Assembly: GCA_033439795.1 (NCBI GenBank)
Contig: JAUTDP010000008.1
Location: forward strand, 620,001-684,000
Length of the DNA stretch: 64,000 bases
Origin: Sordaria brevicollis
Lineage: Eukaryota > Ascomycota > Sordariomycetes > Sordariales > Sordariaceae
Reading direction: 5' to 3'
The position numbers were made by a program, and so were the translations under genes. A model generated the notes under the pieces. It was not told the origin of the DNA, did not search any database, and worked only from the letters and a program-made list of their open reading frames with translations. Positions 22,301-32,377 of the stretch are shown here, one piece after another. Position 1 is the first letter of the stretch. Every line of letters starts with the position of its first letter.

Positions 22301-23560
22301 GCCCAGTAGCATCTGTGTTGAGGTCCGCAGGGCTTGGTTCCTGACTTTGCTACTTAGATCAGGGGTTTCATCGCCATAATAGTTGGCAATTGCTTTCTGG
22401 CTCGTTGGTCAGTTCCGATCATCCAAAGTTCAGGTGGAGGAGAATCTCTTACTTCAACCCACTATATGATTCGATTTGTTAGCAGAGGCCAGGCAAGTAA
22501 CGATTGATATCGGGATACATACCGCCATGTTATTGGAAGGAATATGGAAGTACCGAATCCTTCGGGACTCTTTGTCATCCTTCTTTCTGTCCCGCCGCAG
22601 GATATTCCAGTCCCCCTCGGGATCACACTCCTCCTTTTCCAGGTCTTGGCCATTATTCAAGAGCCAGCTCATTGAGATGCGCTGGTCTGGGAAAGTTCCT
22701 TTGAACCTGGCATCTGACAGATCCTCATCCACGGGCTTCAATGACTGCCGAATGTTATGCAAGGAACTGGAACCAGGTGGCGTCTTATTCGTTTCGTCTC
22801 GGACGGAAAACTGGATGAGATAAGCGTTGACATCTCTCTCAATATTGTACTCTTCCATCTCGTAGGGCAGTGTAGAATTGCCATTTTTGTTACGATGCTT
22901 GGTAACAAGCCTTCGAACTTCGGCACGGCCAGGGTCAGCCCTGTTGGAAATGGTGTATTCGCCAGGTTTGACGTCGTCAGTCGTTTTCATCCCTCCCTGT
23001 TCCCCCTGCCTCCATTTGCGAACCTCTGTGATACCATACTTGAACTGAGAGGAGTTCATCCACCTGTTACGGCTTTTCTCGACATTGTCGACCAGACAAG
23101 GTGGTGTATCCGGTGATAATGGCTTCCTGAGGGCCTTTCGTAGCACTTCAGTGCGCTTGTATTGTGCCTCAATCGCAATCGCCACACTGCCTATCCTCCT
23201 CTTTATCTTTTCGTCCAATCTCTTCTCGAGATCAAAGGTCGAGTCATTGTCGTAAGCATCACCCATGGACAATTCGAGCTTCTTGCGCTCGACCTCTCTC
23301 TCGTGTGTCCACACATCGTTTGATTCATCCAGAAAGTCCGGGCGATCGCGAATTTCAATGCATCCAAAGTAGTGCTGGATTGGGTCTTCGACGGCTTCGT
23401 CATGTGGTTCGGTGGAAAGACATGCAGCTGGCTCGTCATATGGTTCAAACAGCACTGGGTTTCTCCGAGGTCTGTAGATCGATGACAGATCAGTTGGACG
23501 CCGAGTCAGCTCGGGCTTGATGGTGAGACGATTCGATCCCATCCCGAGCGCCGGAGCCAT
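19320..23560 (-). CDS. CorA-like Mg2+ transporter family protein, copy B
   Basis: Tandem paralogue of copy A in the same orientation. Seven exons: 23560-22523, 22461-22453, 22396-22166, 22110-20458, 20396-20265, 20202-20106, 20050-19320; 1296 aa. Introns are 55-62 nt. The start is the first ATG of the frame (MAPALGMGSNRL); the open frame runs further upstream only from a TTG. FGMN is at 1030-1033 after the helix FTIVTIVFLPLSFMSSI, followed by FTISIGITIITLVTAF. Exons 2, 3, 5 and 6 have exactly the same lengths as their counterparts in copy A (9, 231, 132 and 97 nt), which validates both models. The central exon of 1653 nt is continuous where copy A has four introns, and it carries extra Cys/His-containing sequence around residues 620-690. 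The C terminus is charged, with RKRRREERTNSAKIEK-like coils. Substrate is unproven. Confidence 0.85.
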
Positions 23561-25885
23561 GGTAGGAAGGCTTCTTCGCTTGGTGCTGTTTAGGTTATCG
23601 TTGACTATTTTTAAGGGGGCATGTAAAGGATTATGGTATAATTGTGGAAAGTTGCTGAGGAAACATGGGAAAAGGAACACACCCAAGAGCCACGAGGTAA
23701 AAGAGCCCAGAGGGGTAATACTTAAAAGACACCCAGGAGTCTAGCGTGAGCGAGCCTTATCATCATCTTGTGTGATGAGACTGGAAATAGTGCAACAAAA
23801 CAGTGCAGAAAGGCGACGAATGAGGTGAAGGATTGCCACCAGGCAAAATGCATGGGGCCGAAAAGGCAACCATCGAGGCCGAAGCGAAGCTATATTCGGA
23901 TAGCTGAAGTAGGGGACGTCACGGTTCCTTGACTCTAACCCTGCAGTTGGCGTCGTACCGCATCGACCAGGCTGAGGTTCCGTGGGAAAGACATCAGGTA
24001 AAGCGGTTCATGAACTCGACACTCGGGACAACCCACGAACAGGTGCTGATCATTGCAGAAGAGGCTCTGTACGATGGGACTCGAGGTCTTTGCTGACCGG
24101 TGAGGAAAGTGAGACATTTGAGAGCATTGCGATTGCAATCATCAACCTCATAGGTAGTCTGGGTCACATTCTGGCGGGCAAACGTGGAGGTCGTCCAGGA
24201 GCTGAAGGCATGTCAGCAAGCCTATAGTTGGTCAATTTCACTCGGCCCGCGTTCTCGACGAGTCGACCGTTCGTTGAGGTTGCTGTGCCAGAGCAGAGAT
24301 TGGCGGGTGATTCCAATGGTATGATCGAATTGCCGTGATATGGTTTGAGGGTAGACGCGCACCATAAGCACAGCCACCCAACAGAAGGGTAGAGGGGACA
24401 ATCTAATCCCCATATGGAAGAGCTGGAGGTTGTGCGACAGCGGGGAGGAGAATGTAACTCAACTCAAGGTTGTACGGCTGGTGGTTGTCCAACATGTCGC
24501 ATCCAAAGATGGAGGATTTGTCATACCCATTATAGGTGTCCTGGGTAGCAACAAGTTGCCGCTCATGTTGTCGCCTGGTTGATGAGAAAATACATAGAAG
24601 ACAACAAAGTTCAATGTGGTGGTGACGGAAGTTTGGAGACTCATCCGACTCGAGGTATGAAGAAAAAAAAAAAAAAGGAACTCGGGCCACTCAGAACAGA
24701 ATCGACAGTCAAGTGGAAGGAAGCAGCGATCATCAAGCTGGCCGGCGTCGGGTGCGAGAACTTGCAGCGCGGGAAAGAATGAATGGCGGCCCGGAACGAA
24801 AAAGGAAGGAAGTCACAGGCTCACAGCAGCCTGCAGCCAATCCCGGGCCCCACCGAGTGAATTTTAGTGGGGTCGCTCGGGGCCATTTTCTCCCCCACCG
24901 GATCGCGACTTCCACGACCTGCCCGAGAGGGGATCTTTTTGGGTCCGCAAAGAGAGAACAAATGTCGAGCTGAGACTTCTGCGCATGTCCTTTGCATTTC
25001 TTGACATGTTTCCGTTCCAATCCCTCTGTTCCACGACACGAGCCCTCTGCAATTTGGGTGATCAGCCCTCAACGGCACAGACCTGTTGGAGCTGGGCCCT
25101 ACCTCTATCCAACTGAGTGTCCAGAATGTCGCCCGAACGCGATCGCAATCAGGCTGTGCCTTGTCGCCTCCGAATCTTTCTCGATAACGAGAAGCCAACT
25201 TGCTGCCTCCCGCATTTGGATCGACAAAACTGGCAAATCTACCCGATGTCAACTTCGATGGCTTGCGGGGTTGGGGCCCAGGTCACAAAAACAGCACCGC
25301 AATCCTGACACTGACAGCACAGGTCGAGACATCAATCCACAGATATCGCGACACGACAATATGTGAAACGAACGGCATGTCTACCCGTCTGTATGACGCG
25401 AGGGATAGCCAGTCACACGTCAAAGTTCTATCTAGTTGCAAAGAGCTAACATTATTGTATGTCAGGTTTCCAAGCTGCAGTTGATACATCTTTACTTCAA
25501 GGTCCGAGCCAGTTGGGCAAAGACAACCACCCTCGACCATCCCATAACACGCCCACAACGAAACACTATATCAGCATTGGCCTGCATTCTCTTCCATCCC
25601 AGGAGCTTTACAGCTTCGCTATCATTGAAGAGGGTTCACTGTTGTTGATCGTGGCAGATACTACCCAAGACACTGGTGGAGTCTCGCTTCCACGACGATC
25701 TGGGGATTGCTACAGTACCCGCTCAGCCAAGGGTCGAGTCCTCGTGGGCTTAAGCAAAGCCAAGCTATGTTTAAAACCTTATCTTCTGCGTGGGATTGAT
25801 GTCTTGCATTCAATTGCTAATATCTGCGTGAACAGAGTACGAAAGCTTTATCTTTGACAAAGAGAAAAGAAAAGAAGAGAAAGTC
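23561..25885. other. 2.3-kb region between CorA-like copy B and the PTH11-like gene
   Basis: Promoter of copy B on the left and the 3' side of the PTH11-like gene on the right. The longest frame (25459-25857, plus strand) has no recognisable feature. I see no gene. Confidence 0.35.
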
Positions 25886-27361
25886 TTAACACCGGAGAGG
25901 CCAGTTCTCCTCGTCTCTTTCCACCCCGATCCAGATCTCGTTCTTCACCATTATGCCTCCTCCCGTCTTGGCCCTATTGCCTTCCGCAGAGCTTATCGTC
26001 GTTGAAGTCAGTGACTTCAAAGCGGTTATGTGGGTTGTTGATGAGCCTTCATATGCCGACATGGTACTCCGCGTCGCTTGGCTATGAGCTGTCCCTCGAC
26101 TTCGGCTCCTCTCTGCATTATACAACCCCAGTATGTCGTCTACACTATCATTTCTCCTTCCCCTGACCTTCTTCTGCATGCTGGCTGGACTCAGTGGTGT
26201 CTGGAAAGTTTCGACATCTGGTAATGACTCCACGTCGACGACGGTGTGTGATGAGCCCGAGTCGCGGACATATGCTGGCGGTGGGGGACTGGGACAGCGT
26301 TCGGCTTTGCTGTCTCCTCCCATTATTGGCATCTTGTGGTCCCCTGAATGGTTTTGTTGTTGTTCTTGTTTGTGCTGTTCGACTATCGTGAATTCAGGCA
26401 TCTCCAGGTTATTTCGGTTTGGTGGTAGTTCTTCATGATCTTCCGTCATTCCACGACGTCGGAGATATAGCGGACGCAGGGTCGGTATGCCCAGGCACAC
26501 CATTGCCACTGCTATTTCGGCACCGGCCCAGATGAAGTACGGCGCAAAGTTGTCTGGGATCTGTCAGTATTCGCAAATCACAATCATGGCGTCAGAGTTG
26601 CCTACAAGTGTAATCCCAGATGTTTAGGTGTGATAGCACGACAGTTCTCGTGATGCCACAGGCACCGGCTCTGTGATCCGTTAGCTTGGGCACCAGCCAC
26701 AACACAAAACACCGAGTATGTCGAGTACCTACATCACACCAAGGCTCATTCCACTCGCCAACATGATCTTTTCCCGGCGTGGCATCCTCAGAGACATGAT
26801 GAAGAGCCATGGGAAAACGGCAAAAATGAAATCGCAGACGCTGGACCACACTCCCAACCCAACACTCATCGGCTGGATCTTGATGTGCCATTTCCCTTGT
26901 GTTCTCAACGGATCCCAGCTGGCCTTTCTCGGTGTCGTCTGATTCCACAACATGACCACCAACGCAAATGACGTCCCTGCCGTCACCACAATAAGCGCCC
27001 ACAGCGCCATCTTTTGACCCCTCAGCTGCACCACCCTCAACAAGAAGAATCCCATCGACAGCTTGGCCATGGCGTTGCCCGTTATCGCAAAGGTGTTGGC
27101 GACATAGCTCCAGAAGATTGACTTCGACGTGTTGTCGAGTGACAGCGACCAAAGACTGGCGCCCATGCCATAGTAAACCGAGACATGGAGGAAGGCGGCG
27201 AACAGAAGAAGAAAAAGGCCGGTCAAGACGTAGACGTAGTCTTCGGTGCCGACAAACTTGACGATGTGTATGCGGGTATAAAGGCGTAGGAACATAAAGG
27301 AAAGTGAGAGAAGGGTCATGGACCATATAGCAATGACGACTTCTAGTTGGCGCTGTTCCAT
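25886..27361 (-). CDS. PTH11-like integral membrane protein (fungal rhodopsin-type domain)
   Basis: Seven-helix membrane protein of the large filamentous-ascomycete family that includes Magnaporthe PTH11 and many uncharacterised proteins; the role may be receptor-like. Three exons: 27361-26733, 26670-26606, 26553-25886; 453 aa. Donors are GTAGGT and GTAGGC and phases agree. Successive hydrophobic helices include VVIAIWSMTLLSLSFMFLRLYTR, YVYVLTGLFLLLFAAFLHV, FWSYVANTFAITGNAMAKLSMGFFLLRV and VCDFIFAVFPWLFIMSLRM, with the last one split by intron 2 (NFAPYFIWAGAEIAVAMVCLG). LRLYTRI and GIPTLRPLY are typical landmarks of the family. The cytosolic tail of about 170 residues is Ser-rich. The extracellular CFEM domain of PTH11 itself is absent. 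The acceptor of intron 2 could also be six bases upstream, but that breaks the frame. Confidence 0.85.
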
Positions 27362-28591
27362 GATGCCAACTGTTCGTTTATCGAGTCATTGTCGTGGTCG
27401 TTTTGTTTGCTTTTGTCGTCACTGCATGCATGCAAAGTGATTGCCCCCGTTTGAGAACCCGAACTCCTGGGAAGATAGATGGGTATGGGAAGCAAAAGAA
27501 AGAGGAGGAAAAAAGAACTGGTGGAGTGTGACTTGACTAGTCTAGCAGCAGCAGGCGAACGACTATCGCGTGCCAGACTGAGACAAGAAGAAACGTGGGT
27601 GTGGGCATGTCTTGGTTTTGGTTGACGGCCGAAGAGAGAAAAAGCTGGAAGCGGTCCAGACTGTCGGAGCAACCTATCACGACATTTCCTTCCTCCGGAG
27701 CAGAACCGCATTGGTTCTTGATTTGCTCATCACTTCATTCTTTCCAGCTTGTCGGCCTACCAATCCTCAACTGCCATTGAAAAGCTCAGTCTACCATGCG
27801 AGTGGCAACACCGTAACTGGATGACTGGCAGTTCGTGGGGTGATAGTCATTGACAAAGGATGCCAAATCTCCAATCACCACCCCAAGACCATCAAAATCA
27901 CCAAAAAGCGCCCCCTCTCTTCTCAATCCTCACTGGAACACATTGGAACAAATCTCGACCATTCATCTGTGTCACCTCGTCCAAGACTTTCACTGCCGTA
28001 CCTGAAGGTGGTGGGCTCGTGAGGCCTGTGGTGCGCCCTGGTGGGCTGCTAGCACTTACACCCTGTTTTCGGGTGTTGATTGGTCAAAGATGGAAAAGTT
28101 GTCGACCAACGGGACATCCCAAAGCTAGCCGCTGAAAGACAGGGGTTTGGGAGTGGGAATTAGCGTAGGCGTAATATAGGGCTTTAAACGCTTGCACCAG
28201 TCGACTGGCTCACTGGCTTGACTTGGGGAAAAAGATATTGGAATTGTTGATGTCATTGATAATGACCTTCAGCAACGCCATTGCCGTGATGAGACAGTTT
28301 TGGCAAGATTGCGGTTGGTGATCGCGCGTGATGCAAGTCATTCCTGCCTCGGGTCAAACTCAAAAATGTGTTAGAAAAGAAAGAAACGAGTTCACCACGC
28401 TACATTTAAATGTAACCCAAGGAGGTGAAAAACAAAACAACTTCTCGGTAGTATCCAAAAGTGCAAACGCAGACCGTCTCGAAAGGTCGTGATAAAAAAT
28501 AAGAGGGCCTGGAGGGCAAGGCAGGAGCAAAATATCGAGACGCAAAAAACAAAAAAGAAATCGCGAAAAGGGAAGGAACAATCGGGAATTG
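27362..28591. other. intergenic region between the PTH11-like gene and tRNA-Lys
   Basis: Contains the PTH11-like promoter. No family-like frame is visible on either strand. Confidence 0.35.
28566..28569 (-). terminator. possible Pol III terminator of tRNA-Lys
   Basis: The first T4 run on the tRNA strand, 22 bases beyond the 3' end. Longer T runs follow. Confidence 0.4.
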
Positions 28592-28679
28592 AGCCCGACG
28601 TGGGGGTCGAACCCACAACCTTGAGATTACGGAGGAACTCCTTAAGAGTCTCACGCTCTACCGATTGAGCTAGCCGGGC
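28592..28679 (-). tRNA. tRNA-Lys(CTT) with intron
   Basis: Read on the minus strand, acceptor GCCCGGC pairs with GTCGGGC and the discriminator is T, as in yeast tRNA-Lys(CTT). The D arm is AGCTCAATCGGTAGAGCG. The anticodon stem TGAGA/TCTCA encloses CTT, with an intron of about 15 nt one base 3' of the anticodon. The T arm is GTGGG-TTCGACC-CCCAC. Confidence 0.94.
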
Positions 28680-29260
28680 AAGCGGCTTGAAGTCAATCAT
28701 TCCTTGTTGTTGTGTTGAGGGTCAAGTTGAGTCATTTATAAGGTCCTTTCTAAGAATGTGCGGGAAAGAAATTTTTGGTGTGCGTGGGTTTTGGAAAGTG
28801 GTGGTCGGGTGGTCCCTGTCATCGAGATCCGTTTTTTGCAGGGGTCGGGGATCATAATTGGTGGGGCGAGGAAAGCGGGAGCTTGTGCCTGACTAGCAGG
28901 GTTAGGGTCGACTTAAATCAGGAACGCTCTCGCCTCGCTCACGGTCATTTCGTGCGAGATCATCCGTCCAATCGCCGCGGCGACAAACCACAATCGTCAC
29001 TATTCTAAAAGCCTCTATACATTCCGTTTACATGCCACAGTTTACGAGAAAACTCAATTTTGAACGGACATCCATCCTTCCCCCTTCCCCAATATCCTTA
29101 TAATACATTATCGGACATGACCTTTCGCTTCTTTTACACTTTAACAGCGTCAACCGCCTCTCACGACTCTTGTCATCTTCGCCGTTTTTTTCGTTCTCAT
29201 GGTTTCAGTTGTTGCACCTGTCCCTTTTTCGACCCGGTCATGTTCTTGTTATTAGTCGCT
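28680..29260. other. intergenic region downstream of the helix-turn-helix gene
   Basis: tRNA-Lys upstream sequence and the 3' UTR of the next minus-strand gene. Nothing else is seen. Confidence 0.35.
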
Positions 29261-30052
29261 CTAATCTGTCCGTCGAGCCTTGCGGATCCGTAGTCCTTTC
29301 CTTTGTCGTTTGGGTACGGGTACTGTCCCTTCTTCATCATAGTTCTCCCCCCCTAGGGATCTTGAGTTTGGTGATGACGATGATGATGATGATGCACCAA
29401 TATTTCTCTTCCTCTTGTTCGTGACATCCTTCACCGGTGGGGCCACGTGCATCTTTTCCGCTTGCTCCATAGAGGTATCTGAGCCGGGGTTTTCCTCAGG
29501 GTTTTCCTTCCCGCTTTGGTTCTTCAAGCTGTTGTCCTCCTGGTTTCTGGGTGTTGGTGTTGATGTCGGTGTTGGAGTTGAAGGAGGCGAAACCAGTTGA
29601 TCCACACGCAGATGTCTTTTCTGCCATGCCTCTGGTCCACGTTCGCTGGCTGGGATATGGGGTGCTGTTACTACCGTCAGTCACATATACTTTCCTTCTT
29701 TTCCCTTCCCTTCATGCCATCTTTTCTCCCGCGATGCATTTTGAGACATATGATATCAATGATCCAGTTAATGTCCCAGAAATGCCAGTGTTCTGTTGGT
29801 CATACCTTTCCTGTCGTTCTTAGCGATCCCAGCTCGCTCAGCGTCATTACACCTCTCCTCATCGTCGTTACGGATGTAGTCCACAGTCTCGGGATGACAG
29901 TTGAAGATCTTGGCTATCCTCTCGTCGGTGAAGGGGATGATGCCTTCGGTTTCTTGAACGAACTCGGCGAAGCACGTGCCACCTCTGATCTCGTTTTTCT
30001 TGGGTGTGTCTAGGGGGTCGCGGAGCTGGGGCATTTTCGTCTTTTTCTTCAT
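29261..30052 (-). CDS. small protein with transposase-like helix-turn-helix and basic C terminus
   Basis: Two exons, 30052-29806 and 29664-29261, joined by a 141-nt intron (donor GTATGA, branch GACTGAC, acceptor AACAG); 216 aa. The first 80 residues (TPKKNEIRGGTCFAEF, GIIPFTDERIAKIFNCHPET, DYIRNDDEERCND) resemble the N-terminal homeodomain-like helix-turn-helix region that precedes DDE domains in some fungal transposases and occurs alone in many sordariomycete genes. No DDE domain follows. The second half is Pro/Thr/Ser-rich and ends in clustered basic residues (KRQRKGLRIRKARRTD), a likely nuclear signal. I infer a DNA-binding protein, possibly derived from a transposase. Family and function are not certain. 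Confidence 0.6.
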
Positions 30053-30778
30053 AAGTGTAATTTTGTATAAGAACCAAGCAGGTAAGAGTAATAATAAGAC
30101 TGAGAAGTGGATTGGTATGAAGATGATAGATTGAGGTGTTGTGTCATGTGGTTTTGTTTACATTTAGGAGGCAAAGGGAACCTATGAGTATGACGTAGGT
30201 AGCGTTTGCTGATCAACTGTGTGAGTGTCGATGACCGTTTGGCGATGTTCCGTGGGAGATGGTTTTCGCGTACTGTACCCTATAATTTCCCCATGGTTGT
30301 TTGCCTCAGATGGTCCCAGTATCGCATGGCTTCGATTCTTGGCCCGTATATCTCGCTGCGTCAACATCGGTAATGTATCCGAACATAATGAACTTTCCGT
30401 ACCGGACAGTCTTGGAAGACGTGATCGACGGCAGTATACGGCTCACTCAGAGAAAAGAATGTTATCGACGCAGTGATGAGATTGATACCTGGCCAAACAC
30501 GTATTGAACATAAAGAGACGTTTGTATAAATGGTCAGATATGCGATCTTTAGGAGGCTTTTCGGAAAGACTCGTGGTGCTCATGGACGAGTGTTGTGATA
30601 TCACCGATCCTGCATTGGAGCGACCATGCATGTACCACGACGATGTACCACGACGGCCCGAACCATGAACCGTTCCATCGGTACCAAAGAAGAACGCATT
30701 TATCCGGAGTCATTAACAAGGTCATTATTATCGTATGTATCCAACTTGACGCGCCATATCTACCGCCTCGTCGCCTAT
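30053..30778. other. intergenic region
   Basis: Promoter side of the helix-turn-helix gene and 3' side of the DOMON-b561 gene. The plus-strand frame at 30626-31390 is the antisense shadow of the latter. Confidence 0.4.
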
Positions 30779-32377
30779 TTAGCGACCACTTCCACCTCCA
30801 TTCCTCCTCTTCCCCTCCTCCTCCTCATCATCACTACTACTCAAATCATCCTCACTCATGCTCAACCTGAAATACTCCCCATCCGCCCCCCCACTTCCAT
30901 TCCCACCATTCCTAGCCATCAACCCATAACTCTCACCCTCCCCATCCTCCAGCTGTACCTTTCCACCCTGCCCATTTCCACCCTCCATCGCCTTCCTCCT
31001 CTGCGCCGCCCTCCACACCCACCACGCAACCACCACAGCCTCCATCCCCATAAAGATACCCACGCCCCAGGCATCAACCCTACTATGTCCCGACAACAAC
31101 AGCCCCAAAACCACATTAACCCACCCCGCCACGACCGCCCACCGGCCAAGCCAGATATGTCCATACGAAATCCACGTCCGTCTCCGAATCCGCACGAAGT
31201 TCACATGATGTCTCCACCCCAGAATTATCTGGACCACCAGCAACAGCGTAACGACCAGACCAAGCCACTGGTGGAAGGTAGAAGGTACGCGACGACCGGT
31301 CATGTACAGCCCCACCGCAGCGCCAGCGAAGGTGAAGACGGAGGCGAGGGCTTGCACGAGCCAGTGCTTTTGGAAGGCATTGCCCCCTGAACGGATTAAC
31401 ATGACTCCTAGGGGAAAGAGGATGAGGAAGGCGACGGTCATGAAGAAGGCGTGGGTTTTGGGGAGGGGGTTGGAGGTGAGTTTGGATAGCCAGCCAGAGG
31501 CGGAGAGGGGTTCTTCGCTTGTTCCGACCATTTTGACGTTGGGGGTGATGGAGAGGGTTTTGAGTAGGTCGGTGGTCGAAGGCTGCTTTTCTGAAGAGGA
31601 AAGAGAGGAGCGGGTCATGTCGGCCCAGAAAAAGCCGTATCCGCCTGTTTCGGAGCCGCGGTGGCGATGCATCTTCAGGTGAGCGTCCCTGGTGAAGTTT
31701 CCGGAGAAGTCTTGGCGGTCGTTCCAGGCCCAGAGGAATGGCTGGGAGGTGCTTTCGGCGGAAATCGAAGTGCGCCAGGAGCCGGGGCCGGATGACCATT
31801 GGGAGCAGGAGTAGCAGGCGAGTAAAATGTCTGCAACATAGGTCTTGGTGCCGGCGGCGGGGATGATATTGTGTTCGTCGTGGTCGTCGTGTCTCTTCAC
31901 TTTGCCCTTACTGGCGGGCACGGTGCCAGCTTCTTTCCAGCTTGATGACAAGACCTGAACGTCAAAACCCTTCCCAGCTACGGTGCTGAAATCTTCAATC
32001 AACTGCGGTTGACGATGTCCTTCCACTGTTCTGATGCTGACAACCGGCTCTTTCTCGGTTCCGTTAACAGGATCGCCATAGATGACAAACATCAGGGCTC
32101 CTGCCATGGTCTGCCCTGTTCCGATGGCCGTCCATCCATTTGCGTTCCAGCGAGTGACGGCCAAGTGGAAGTAGATGTCGTCGGACTTGGTGGTGGCATT
32201 GGGGTAGGAGGCGAGGGAGACACAAAAGTCGGCTTCTCCTGTTACAAGACCGGTTTGGCAGTACTGGACCTTGTTGTCGTCGGAGGTGTTTTCGGAGACT
32301 GTAGTGGAAGCGCCAAAGATAGGCTGTGTGAAGACGGAGAGGAGCAGCGCCCCGAGGAGGGGGGTGAGGCGCGCCAT
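30779..32377 (-). CDS. DOMON domain-cytochrome b561 membrane protein
   Basis: Predicted haem-binding electron-transfer protein of the plasma membrane or secretory pathway. Single exon from ATG 32377, 532 aa. Signal peptide at 1-22 (LLGALLLSVFTQPIFG). Residues about 35-260 match a CDH-type cytochrome/DOMON domain: GWTAIGTGQTMAGALMFVIYG with candidate axial Met91 or Met96, cysteines at 40 and 52 and in LACYSCSQW, and a candidate axial His in DAHLKMHRHR. Residues about 320-470 contain the b561 helices, starting HAFFMTVAFLILFPLGVMLIR, with paired histidines (KTHAFF, KHWLVQ, FHQWLG, YGHIWLGRW). The tail is Gly-rich and acidic. Such proteins are thought to carry electrons across the membrane to extracellular redox partners. 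The partner here is unknown. Confidence 0.9.
   Translation of the reverse strand: MARLTPLLGALLLSVFTQPIFGASTTVSENTSDDNKVQYCQTGLVTGEADFCVSLASYPNATTKSDDIYFHLAVTRWNANGWTAIGTGQTMAGALMFVIYGDPVNGTEKEPVVSIRTVEGHRQPQLIEDFSTVAGKGFDVQVLSSSWKEAGTVPASKGKVKRHDDHDEHNIIPAAGTKTYVADILLACYSCSQWSSGPGSWRTSISAESTSQPFLWAWNDRQDFSGNFTRDAHLKMHRHRGSETGGYGFFWADMTRSSLSSSEKQPSTTDLLKTLSITPNVKMVGTSEEPLSASGWLSKLTSNPLPKTHAFFMTVAFLILFPLGVMLIRSGGNAFQKHWLVQALASVFTFAGAAVGLYMTGRRVPSTFHQWLGLVVTLLLVVQIILGWRHHVNFVRIRRRTWISYGHIWLGRWAVVAGWVNVVLGLLLSGHSRVDAWGVGIFMGMEAVVVAWWVWRAAQRRKAMEGGNGQGGKVQLEDGEGESYGLMARNGGNGSGGADGEYFRLSMSEDDLSSSDDEEEEGKRRNGGGSGR

Noticed and set aside
30626..31390. 254-codon plus-strand frame
   Set aside because: Mostly antisense to the DOMON-b561 gene, which has clear domains.
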